Assembly (NCBI GenBank): GCA_007128075.1
Contig: SKYD01000028.1
Coordinates: forward strand, 1 to 14,302
Origin: Thiorhodovibrio sp.
GTDB lineage: Bacteria; Pseudomonadota; Gammaproteobacteria; Chromatiales; Chromatiaceae
Reading direction: 5' to 3'
DNA length: 14,302 nucleotides
Shown here: positions 6,854-13,306 of the stretch, in pieces
Numbering within the stretch: the first letter of the stretch is position 1
Layout: each line of letters opens with the position of its first letter
Program-made: the position numbers and the translations under genes
Notes under the pieces: generated by a model
Told to the model about the DNA's origin: nothing
Database searches by the model: none
Seen by the model: only the letters and a program-made list of their open reading frames with translations

Positions 6854-7069
6854 ATGCCGAATGTGATGATTCGTAAAAAAGACAGCGGCGAGCTGCTGTT
6901 TTATGTCGCCAAAAAAGACATGGAAGAGACCATCGCCACCGTTGAGACCGACACCGCCGAGGCCTGGGGTGGCGAGGTGGCGCTCACCGATGGCACGCGC
7001 TGGTATATCGACCCGATCAGCCCGCGCCCTCAATTTCCGACCACGCTGCGCTTTAAGCGCGCTGAATAG
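6854..7069 (+). CDS. nifT: NifT/FixU family protein
   Basis: Small nitrogen-fixation accessory protein of 71 residues, usually encoded straight after nifK. The sequence begins MPNVMIRKK, contains the conserved LLFYVAKKDMEE and the late GGEVALTDGTRWYI segment, and ends in LRFKRAE, as expected for the family. Its biochemical role is not settled, and nifT mutants in other diazotrophs show little or no phenotype. The start ATG follows GAGGAA at six bases. Longer in-frame readings that start inside nifK are rejected. It belongs to the nif operon; its stop codon overlaps the ribosome-binding site of the next gene, so the two are probably translationally coupled. Confidence 0.96.
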   Translation: MPNVMIRKKDSGELLFYVAKKDMEETIATVETDTAEAWGGEVALTDGTRWYIDPISPRPQFPTTLRFKRAE

Positions 7070-7080
7070 GAGATATTTTG

Positions 7081-7275
7081 ATGGCTTATCAGATTCTCGA
7101 AGAAATTTGCACCATTTGTGGTGACTGCGAACCGGTCTGCCCCACTGACTCGATTAAAAATGTCAAAGGGGCGTATCGCATTGATGCCAGCAGTTGCAAC
7201 GAATGTGAAGGCGAGGCCGAATTCCCGCAGTGCTTGGAAGCCTGTCTGCAAGACGACTGCATCGTTCCCGCTTGA
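7081..7275 (+). CDS. 2[4Fe-4S] ferredoxin of the nif operon
   Basis: A 64-residue bacterial-type ferredoxin with two predicted [4Fe-4S] sites. The first motif is Cys10-x2-Cys13-x2-Cys16-x3-Cys20-Pro. The second is the extended form Cys39-x2-Cys42-x8-Cys51-x3-Cys55, with a further Cys60 near the C-terminus. The long loop in the second site and the extra cysteine recall Chromatium-type and FdxN-type low-potential ferredoxins. A role as electron donor to NifH, or in FeMo-co assembly, is inferred from its place between nifT and a cofactor-carrier gene. The ATG follows AGGAGA at seven bases; a TTG immediately before it is an alternative start. The gap to nifT is 11 bases. Confidence 0.92.
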   Translation: MAYQILEEICTICGDCEPVCPTDSIKNVKGAYRIDASSCNECEGEAEFPQCLEACLQDDCIVPA

Positions 7276-7300
7276 ATCACCTTGCCTAGGAGACTGACCG

Positions 7301-7966
7301 ATGACCACGGCTGCTTTATCCGAAGACATCGCCTTACGCATTGGCTTGGCAGCGCGGCTGTTGGAAGATGTGTCACCAGCGCAAGTGCTGCAGGTGCTTG
7401 CTGACAGCATCGGTCTGCCGCCAACGGCAGATAAACTAGCAACGCTGCGCATCAAAGACCTTAAAAATGCCCACCAAGGGCTGCTGGGTGATTATGATCA
7501 CGCTGTGCTCAAGGACGCGCTGGCGGTGCTCAAAGGCGAGGCAAGCCAAGAGCAGCAGATTGCCCCGCCTGCCGTTAAGCCATACACCGAAGGTGATTTG
7601 CCGCATTCAATTCGCGTCGCCTGTGCCTCGAACAATGGCGAGATGCTCGATGGTCACTTTGGTTCTTGCCTGCGTTTTTTGATTTATCAGGTCGCTGCTG
7701 ATGGTCTGCGGCTGATCGAATATCGCGACACCAGCGACTTGCCAGCAGGTGCAGATAAAAATGAAGTGCGGGCTGCGCTCATCAGCGATTGCCAACTGCT
7801 GTATGTGGTTTCCATTGGCGGCCCAGCGGCCGCCAAGGTGGTCAAGCGCGGGATTCATCCGATCAAACAGCCCGAAGGGGGCGAGGCGCGGGTGCTGATG
7901 CGTCAGTTACAAACCACGCTCAACACCAAAGCCCCGCCGTGGTTGGCTAAAATTTTGGCACGCTGA
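7301..7966 (+). CDS. NafY/NifY-type dinitrogenase/FeMo-co-binding protein
   Basis: A 221-residue protein with two parts. Residues about 1-85 are helical and resemble the apo-dinitrogenase-binding N-terminal domain of NafY/NifY (ALRIGLAARLLEDVSP..., then DLKNAHQG). After a short linker, residues about 103-200 form the NifX/NifB-C-terminal-like FeMo-co-binding fold, with MLDGHFGSC carrying His119, the counterpart of the cofactor-binding His121 in Azotobacter NafY. The expected job is to hold FeMo-co and/or keep cofactor-free NifDK ready for insertion. It is the last gene before the palindrome that ends this block. AGGAG lies eight bases before the ATG. NifX alone is shorter and lacks the N-terminal domain, so NafY/NifY is the better label; I cannot choose between those two names. 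Confidence 0.88.
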   Translation: MTTAALSEDIALRIGLAARLLEDVSPAQVLQVLADSIGLPPTADKLATLRIKDLKNAHQGLLGDYDHAVLKDALAVLKGEASQEQQIAPPAVKPYTEGDLPHSIRVACASNNGEMLDGHFGSCLRFLIYQVAADGLRLIEYRDTSDLPAGADKNEVRAALISDCQLLYVVSIGGPAAAKVVKRGIHPIKQPEGGEARVLMRQLQTTLNTKAPPWLAKILAR

Positions 7967-7971
7967 ATCTT

Positions 7972-7993
7972 GGGGCGGTTCGCGAACCGCCCC
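7972..7993 (+). repeat. Perfect 22-bp palindrome, possible bidirectional terminator
   Basis: GGGGCGGTT, central CGCG, AACCGCCCC: a complete 11-bp-arm palindrome five bases after the stop of the NafY-like gene, between it and the convergent rodA. The same core recurs four times at 12935-13295, so this is a dispersed repeat family. It could fold into a hairpin in either transcript and end both operons, but no T-run follows on either strand. Confidence 0.85.
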
Positions 7994-8015
7994 GACGATG
8001 AAATTGAATTAAAAA

Positions 8016-9137
8016 TCAAAGTCTTGTCGTTGTCGCAATCCGCATCAATAAGCCAAAACCGACCATAATGGTCAACAGCGAGGTTCCGCCATAGCTCACT
8101 AATGGCAAGGGCACGCCGACCACCGGCAGCAGCCCCACCACCATTCCGGTGTTGACAAACAAATACACAAAAAACACCATAATCAACGAGCCACTCAGCA
8201 GCCGCGAATAGGTATCCTGCGCCCGCAGTGCAATATACAGCCCGCGCATAATCACCAGCAGATACAAGCTAAGCAAAATCAAGATTCCCACCAAACCAAA
8301 TTCTTCGCCGAGCACGGCAAAGATAAAATCAGTAGATCGTTCGGGCAAAAATTCCAGATGCGATTGGGTGCCATTAAACCAGCCTTTGCCATAGATCCCA
8401 CCTGAGCCAATGGCAATCTGTGATTGGATAATATGATAGCCAGCTCCCAGTGGATCGGATTGCGGATCGAGGAAGGTCAGCACCCGGCGGCGTTGATAAT
8501 CGTGCATTGCCATCCACAACACTGGTGCGGCTGCCCCCGCTGCCCCGAGCAAGACAAGAATCAACCGCCAGCTTAATCCGGCTAAAAAAATCAGTGCGCC
8601 AGCGGCACTGGCAACCAGTATCGCGGTGCCGAGATCGGGCTGGCGGGCGATGAGCACGATGGGGATTGCTGCCAAACTCACTGCCAACAGTATCCGCAAC
8701 AGCCCTGGCGGCAAGGGTGCGCGTGAAAATAGCCAAGCAAGCGCCATCGGCACTGCCAGTTTCAGCACTTCGGAGGGCTGAAAACGCACCACGCCTAGAT
8801 CCAGCCACCGCCGCGCGCCCTTGCTGATTTCGCCAAAGAACAACACCAGCACCAGCATCACCACTCCGGCGATAAAGAGTGGCAATGACCAGCGCCGCAC
8901 CTGCTCTAGCGGGATCTGGGCAACGGCGATCATCACCACGAACGCCAGCACCAAACGCAGGAATTGGCGCTCGACCTGTCCGACCTGGGAATCGGCTGCA
9001 CTCAGTAGCACGATATAGCCAAAGCTGCACAGTGCCAGCAATGCCAGTAGCAGCGGCAGATCAATGTGCAGCCGCACCAACAGTCCGGCAGCTTTTGATT
9101 CGCCGAGCGTGTCGTTGTAGGTTTTTTTGCTCGCCAC
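8016..9137 (-). CDS. rodA: RodA, SEDS-family peptidoglycan glycosyltransferase
   Basis: Inner-membrane glycosyltransferase that polymerises lipid II for side-wall growth, together with PBP2 in the elongasome. The 373-residue product has about ten hydrophobic segments and the SEDS hallmarks: KGARRWLDLG and FQPSEVLK (residues about 106-126), RQPDLGTA (165-172), and PERSTDFIFAVLGEEFG carrying the putative catalytic Asp270 (Asp262 in E. coli). The C-terminal PLPLVSYGGTSLL motif is also present. It is RodA rather than FtsW by its N-terminal HIDLPLL segment and overall match. The start is a GTG with no clear ribosome-binding site, 11 bases after the ychF stop, so coupling to ychF is likely. No mrdA or mreBCD gene is in the window. 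Confidence 0.95.
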   Translation of the reverse strand: MASKKTYNDTLGESKAAGLLVRLHIDLPLLLALLALCSFGYIVLLSAADSQVGQVERQFLRLVLAFVVMIAVAQIPLEQVRRWSLPLFIAGVVMLVLVLFFGEISKGARRWLDLGVVRFQPSEVLKLAVPMALAWLFSRAPLPPGLLRILLAVSLAAIPIVLIARQPDLGTAILVASAAGALIFLAGLSWRLILVLLGAAGAAAPVLWMAMHDYQRRRVLTFLDPQSDPLGAGYHIIQSQIAIGSGGIYGKGWFNGTQSHLEFLPERSTDFIFAVLGEEFGLVGILILLSLYLLVIMRGLYIALRAQDTYSRLLSGSLIMVFFVYLFVNTGMVVGLLPVVGVPLPLVSYGGTSLLTIMVGFGLLMRIATTTRL

Positions 9138-9148
9138 TGTTTGGCTAC

Positions 9149-10240
9149 TTAAACATTAAAGCGAAAATGAATCACATCGCCATCGTTGACGACATAGTCC
9201 TTGCCCTCGCTACGCAGTCGCCCCGCCTCGCGTGCGCCCTGTTCACCGCGATAGTGAATAAAATCATCATAGGCAATGGTCTCAGCGCGAATAAAGCCAC
9301 GGGCAAAGTCGGTATGAATCACTCCAGCGGCTTGGGGGGCGGTGGCTCCTTTAGGAATTGTCCAGGCGCGTGCCTCTTTCGGGCCGGCAGTAAAAAAGGT
9401 CTCCAGCCCCAACAGCCGATAGCCTGCCTGCATCACCCGATGCAGCCCAGGCTCGGCAAGCCCCAGATCGCGCAAAAATTCAGCGCGTTCGGCCGCATCC
9501 AAGGCGACAAGTTCCGCCTCAATCGCAGCACAAACGGCAACCACCTCCGCGCCTTCGCGTACCGCCTGTTGCTCCACCTGCGCCAGCAGCGGATTGTTGA
9601 CAAAACCATCCTCAGCGACATTGGCGATGTAGAGCACTGGCTTAGCTGTGAGCAAAAATAGCTCGCGCAGCCAGGCCTGTTCGCTGCTCTCTAGGTGCAG
9701 AGTCCGCAGCGACGCACCGGTATCCAGATGTGCCACCACGCGCTCAAGCAGTGTTTTGCGTGCCAGTGCCTCCTTGGCACCAGTTTTGCTCTGACGGGTG
9801 ATGCGCTCCAGCGCCCGCTCCACGGTGTCCAAATCCGCCAGCGCCAACTCGGTGTTAATCACCTCCATATCGCGCAGCGGATCCACCCCGCCGGCGACAT
9901 GAATCACATCATCATGTTCAAAACAGCGCACCACATGGGCAATCGCCTCGGTCTCGCGGATGTTGGCAAGGAATTGATTGCCCAATCCTTCGCCCCGCGA
10001 GGCACCCGCCACCAGCCCGGCAATGTCAACAAATTGCATGGTCGTCGGGATCACTTTTGCTGATTTGGCAATCTCAGCAATCGCTTGTAACCGCGCATCG
10101 GGCAGTGGCACCATGCCAACATTTGGCTCAATGGTGCAAAATGGATAATTCTCGGCAGCAATACCAGATTGTGTCAGCGCATTAAACAGCGTGGATTTGC
10201 CAACATTTGGCAGCCCCACAATTCCACATTTAAATCCCAT
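9149..10240 (-). CDS. ychF: YchF/OLA1-type ribosome-associated ATPase
   Basis: Obg-family P-loop ATPase that binds ribosomes and is linked to stress responses. It has the standard 363 residues: G1 motif GLPNVGKST (9-17), G3 DIAGL (72-76), and NVAE (207-210) in place of the NKxD guanine-specificity motif, which explains the ATP preference of the family. His114, the hydrolysis-linked residue, is present, and a TGS-like C-terminal domain ends in YVVNDGDVIHFRFNV. The start is the ATG giving MGFKCGIVGLP, seven bases after GGAG; an upstream in-frame extension of eight codons is not family-like. It is divergent from glgP and followed closely by rodA. Confidence 0.97.
   Translation of the reverse strand: MGFKCGIVGLPNVGKSTLFNALTQSGIAAENYPFCTIEPNVGMVPLPDARLQAIAEIAKSAKVIPTTMQFVDIAGLVAGASRGEGLGNQFLANIRETEAIAHVVRCFEHDDVIHVAGGVDPLRDMEVINTELALADLDTVERALERITRQSKTGAKEALARKTLLERVVAHLDTGASLRTLHLESSEQAWLRELFLLTAKPVLYIANVAEDGFVNNPLLAQVEQQAVREGAEVVAVCAAIEAELVALDAAERAEFLRDLGLAEPGLHRVMQAGYRLLGLETFFTAGPKEARAWTIPKGATAPQAAGVIHTDFARGFIRAETIAYDDFIHYRGEQGAREAGRLRSEGKDYVVNDGDVIHFRFNV
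9775..9790 (+). promoter_or_regulatory. Sigma54-consensus match inside ychF, antisense
   Basis: TGGCAC, five bases, TTGCT matches the sigma54 promoter consensus exactly, as well as the nifH promoter does. It is inside ychF and points towards glgP, about 610 bases upstream of its start. I found no NifA-type TGT-N10-ACA site in the preceding 150 bases. Chance or a silent intragenic site is likely. Confidence 0.25.
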
Positions 10241-10402
10241 CCATGTGCTCCGGTGGTCTATCAAAAAAAATGTTGCGATCAGGATTCAGTCGCGAGGGGC
10301 GATTGGCGATACAATTTCTTGCTTGCCGCACCCGCTGATGATTGTGATTGTAACTTGTTGCGCGCTGGTCAAGTGCGCACTTTTAAACCTAGGAAATTGT
10401 GT

Positions 10403-12895
10403 ATGACCTCAACCACTGTGACTTCATCGACGCAAGAGCGCGAACACACCCGCACCGGATTGTCTAAAGACTGTCTGATGCAGGCGTTTATCGACAATCT
10501 ATTTTATATCCAAGGGCGGTTTCGCGAGGTGGCAACTGCCAATGATCTGTACATGGCGGCTGCTTATACCGTGCGTGATCGGCTGCTCGAACGCTGGATC
10601 AAGACCGCGCAAACTTATAAGCGTGAAAATTCGCGCACAGTTGCCTATCTCTCGGCAGAATATCTGATTGGCCCGCAACTGGCGAACAATATGCTCAAAC
10701 TCGGCATCACCGAGGTGGCACGAGCAGCGGGCGAGGAGCTGGCGCTGGATTTTGAGGGCATCATCGAGACCGAAGCCGAGCCAGGGCTGGGCAATGGTGG
10801 GCTGGGGCGGTTGGCAGCGTGCTATATGGATTCGATGGCAACGCTGCAAATTCCCGCCATCGGCTATGGGATTCGCTATGAGTTTGGGATTTTTAATCAA
10901 CTGATTGTCGATGGTTGGCAGGTCGAACAGGGCGATACCTGGCTGCGCAATGGCAATCCGTGGGAGATTCCGCGCCCGAAAATCTGCTTTCCGGTTGGAT
11001 TTGGCGGGCGCACTGAAACCTATCAAGACGCACAGGGCGTGGAGCGGACCCGCTGGCTGCCCGATTTGGTGGTCAACGGTGTTGCCTATGACACCCCGAT
11101 GATGGGCTACGGGGTCAGCAATGTGAATCTGTTGCGGCTGTGGAAATCCGAAGCCCCTGAATCGTTTAATTTTCAGGCGTTTAATGTCGGCGATTATTAT
11201 GGCGCGGTTCATGCCAAGATCGAGGCCGAGACCATTTCCAAGGTGCTCTATCCCAATGATGAGCCAACGGTGGGCAAAGAGCTGCGTCTCAAACAACAGT
11301 ATTTCTTCGTCTCCTGTTCGTTGCAAGACATGATCCGGCTGGAGCTTGGCATCAGCGGCTCGCTGGCGCGGTTCCATGAAAAATTTGCCATTCAGCTCAA
11401 CGACACCCATCCGGCGCTGGCGGTGGCAGAACTGATGCGGCTGTTGCTGGATGAGCACCAAATGAGCTGGGATCAGGCATGGCAGATCACCGCCCAGAGT
11501 TGTCATTTCACCAACCACACCCTGCTGCCCGAGGCACTGGAAACCTGGTCAGTGGCACTGTTGGAGCGGTTGTTGCCACGACATTTGCAGATCATCTACG
11601 ACATCAACAGCCAGTTTCTCGACACCGTGCGCCAGCACTTTCCTGGCGATGACGAGCGGCTGCGGCGGCTGTCGCTGATTGATGAGGGCTATGGCAACAA
11701 GCGGGTGCGGATGGCGCATCTTGCCGCTGTGGGCAGTTGTGCGATCAATGGGGTGGCGGAATTGCACAGTGAGTTGCTAAAAACCACGGTGATGCGCGAT
11801 TTTCACGACCTCTGGCCGCAACGCTTTCATAATGTCACCAATGGTGTGACCCCGCGCCGCTTTTTGGCGTTAAGCAATCCGCGACTGGCGGCATTGATCA
11901 CCGAGGTCTGCGGCGATGACCACTGGCTGCGCGATCTGGAAGCGTTGCGCGCCCTTGAGCCTCATGCCAGCGACCGCGCCTTTCAGCAACGCTGGCGCGA
12001 GATCAAAATCGCCGCCAAGCGTGAACTGTCCAATTGGCTGGGGCAATGCACCGGCATCACCCCCGATCCTGAGAGCTTGTTTGATGTCCAGGCCAAGCGG
12101 CTGCACGAATACAAGCGCCAGCATCTGAATTTATTGCATATCATCGCGCTCTATCAACGCATCAAACAGAACCCCGCTGCCGAGCAGGTGCCGCGCACCT
12201 TCATCTTTGGCGGCAAAGCAGCCCCCAGCTACCATCTGGCAAAATTAATCATCAAACTCATCACCGCCGTTGGCGAGGTCATCAACCAAGACCCAGCGGT
12301 CAAGGGGCGCTTGCAGGTGATCTTTATGCCCGACTTTAGCGTCAAAAGCGGCCAGCGACTGTATCCGGCGGCAAATCTCTCCGAACAGATTTCGCTTGCT
12401 GGCAAAGAAGCCTCCGGCACTGGCAACATGAAATTTTCGATGAATGGGGCACTGACCATCGGCACCCTAGATGGAGCCAATATCGAGATTCGCGACGCGG
12501 TGGGGCATGACAACTTCTTTTTGTTTGGAATGACTGCTGCTGAGGTGCAACAACGCCAAGCGCAGGGCTATGATCCGCAAGCGGTGTATCAAGCCGATCC
12601 CGAACTACGCGCCGTGATCGAGCTGATTGGCTCGGGGGCATTTTCAGATGGCGATCGCGAGCTGTTTCGCCCGCTGCTTGACAATCTGCTCTACCATGAT
12701 CCGTTCATGGTGCTGGCGGATTATCAAGCCTATGTCGCCTGCCAGCGCGAGGTTGATCGAGCCTTTGCCGATCAGGGACAGTGGAATCAGAAGTCGATTC
12801 TCAATGTGGCGCGGATTGGTCGTTTTTCTTCAGATCGCTCGATCCGTGATTACTGCGAGCGTATTTGGAAGATTTCGCCGGTGGTGGTGGATTAG
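10403..12895 (+). CDS. glgP: Glycogen (alpha-glucan) phosphorylase
   Basis: PLP-dependent GT35 enzyme that releases glucose-1-phosphate from storage glycogen in the cytoplasm. The 830-residue product has the family length. It shows LSAEYLIG (83-90), the GLGNGGLGRLAACYMDS substrate/PLP region (128-144), QLNDTHPALAV, the NVTNGVTPRRF segment, RLHEYKRQ, and the PLP-binding motif GTGNMKFSMNG with Lys677. The C-terminal region ends SILNVARIGRFSSDRSIRDY, as expected. The start ATG follows AGGAAA at six bases; a 78-codon in-frame extension upstream runs into ychF and is rejected. It is a single-gene unit here, with no other glg gene adjacent, and I saw no convincing promoter. Its substrate suggests the host stores glycogen. 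Confidence 0.98.
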   Translation: MTSTTVTSSTQEREHTRTGLSKDCLMQAFIDNLFYIQGRFREVATANDLYMAAAYTVRDRLLERWIKTAQTYKRENSRTVAYLSAEYLIGPQLANNMLKLGITEVARAAGEELALDFEGIIETEAEPGLGNGGLGRLAACYMDSMATLQIPAIGYGIRYEFGIFNQLIVDGWQVEQGDTWLRNGNPWEIPRPKICFPVGFGGRTETYQDAQGVERTRWLPDLVVNGVAYDTPMMGYGVSNVNLLRLWKSEAPESFNFQAFNVGDYYGAVHAKIEAETISKVLYPNDEPTVGKELRLKQQYFFVSCSLQDMIRLELGISGSLARFHEKFAIQLNDTHPALAVAELMRLLLDEHQMSWDQAWQITAQSCHFTNHTLLPEALETWSVALLERLLPRHLQIIYDINSQFLDTVRQHFPGDDERLRRLSLIDEGYGNKRVRMAHLAAVGSCAINGVAELHSELLKTTVMRDFHDLWPQRFHNVTNGVTPRRFLALSNPRLAALITEVCGDDHWLRDLEALRALEPHASDRAFQQRWREIKIAAKRELSNWLGQCTGITPDPESLFDVQAKRLHEYKRQHLNLLHIIALYQRIKQNPAAEQVPRTFIFGGKAAPSYHLAKLIIKLITAVGEVINQDPAVKGRLQVIFMPDFSVKSGQRLYPAANLSEQISLAGKEASGTGNMKFSMNGALTIGTLDGANIEIRDAVGHDNFFLFGMTAAEVQQRQAQGYDPQAVYQADPELRAVIELIGSGAFSDGDRELFRPLLDNLLYHDPFMVLADYQAYVACQREVDRAFADQGQWNQKSILNVARIGRFSSDRSIRDYCERIWKISPVVVD

Positions 12896-12965
12896 TGTAA
12901 GAATACACGGGAACGCACCAGAACCGCCCAGAATGTAGGGGCGGTTCGTGAACCGCGCCGATTAT

Positions 12966-12974
12966 GTGCATGTC
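12966..12974. repeat. Left target-site duplication of the MITE-like element
   Basis: GTGCATGTC, repeated exactly at 13109-13117. The bases just outside the two copies differ, so the duplication is exactly nine bases. Confidence 0.7.
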
Positions 12975-13108
12975 CTTACCAACTATCAGTTTCTCGCACA
13001 TGACGGGAAACGGTCAATTTGAGTACGCTAGCCAAACTATAAAACAACAACTTAGCAGATGGGTCTTTGTCAGAAACCGTACTTAATATGAAAGTGATAG
13101 GTGTTAAG
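12975..13108. mobile_element. 134-bp MITE-like element with 9-bp target duplication
   Basis: The element begins CTTACCAACTATCAGTTTC and ends with a sequence whose reverse complement is CTTAACACCTATCACTTTC: 16 of 19 bases match as terminal inverted repeats. It is flanked on both sides by GTGCATGTC (12966-12974 and 13109-13117). Removing the element and one flank restores the GATTATGTGCATGTCTGAAAA sequence seen intact in the neighbouring unit, so this is a recognisable insertion. It is too short to encode a transposase and would need one from elsewhere. A 9-bp duplication is made by several IS families; I cannot assign one. Confidence 0.75.
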
Positions 13109-13117
13109 GTGCATGTC
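13109..13117. repeat. Right target-site duplication of the MITE-like element
   Basis: GTGCATGTC, the second copy. It is followed by TGAAAA and the next palindrome unit, as in the uninterrupted neighbour. Confidence 0.7.
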
Positions 13118-13306
13118 TGAAAAGTAGGGGCGGTTCGCGAACCGCCCTAAATGTTCGTGTCTGGAAAAACCGCCCCGATTATCTGCATGTCAGAAATGTA
13201 GGGGCGGTTCGTGAACCGCCCTAAATGTGTGTCTGGAAAAACCGCGCCGATTATGTGCATGTCTGAAAAATAGGGCGGTTCGCGAACCGCCCCTACATGT
13301 TCAAAT

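Larger units (their letters stand above)
12935..13295 (+). repeat. Tandem array of a palindrome-bearing repeat (about 73-74 bp unit)
   Basis: Three units start with GTAGGGGCGGTTCG, at 12935, 13124 and 13198. The full units (13124-13197 and 13198-13270) are nearly identical. Each has the palindrome, then TAAATG, GTGTCTGGAAAAACCGC, CCGATTAT, and TGCATGTC with an A-rich end. The first unit lacks 26 bases between two AACCGC hexamers, consistent with a slip or recombination deletion, and is split by an insertion. A fourth palindrome at 13271-13295 is in reverse orientation. The core matches the palindrome at 7972-7993. No protein is encoded. Confidence 0.9.
12896..13306. other. Gene-free repeat region between convergent glgP and pilQ
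   Basis: This 411-bp gap holds no credible gene. After the glgP stop a 9-bp inverted pair, GAACCGCCC (12921-12929) and GGGCGGTTC (12939-12947), can form a hairpin that may end glgP transcription. The rest consists of tandem palindromic units, one of them interrupted by a small insertion, and a reversed palindrome copy directly after the pilQ stop. Confidence 0.85.

Noticed and set aside
10169..10402. 78-codon N-terminal extension of GlgP
   Set aside because: It starts inside ychF on the opposite strand and is not like the phosphorylase family; the ATG at 10403 has AGGAAA at correct spacing.
10499..11518. 339-codon open frame antisense to glgP
   Set aside because: It overlaps highly conserved GlgP coding sequence and shows no family similarity of its own; a GC-driven shadow frame.
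12895..12908. GTGTA/TACAC hairpin at the glgP stop as a terminator
   Set aside because: Five AT-rich pairs with no T-run; too weak. The GAACCGCCC/GGGCGGTTC pair just downstream is a better candidate.
12935..13295. Possible CRISPR array
   Set aside because: The spaced palindromes look array-like, but the sequences between them are near-identical rather than unique, the repeats are palindromic along their whole length, one is inverted, and no cas gene is nearby.
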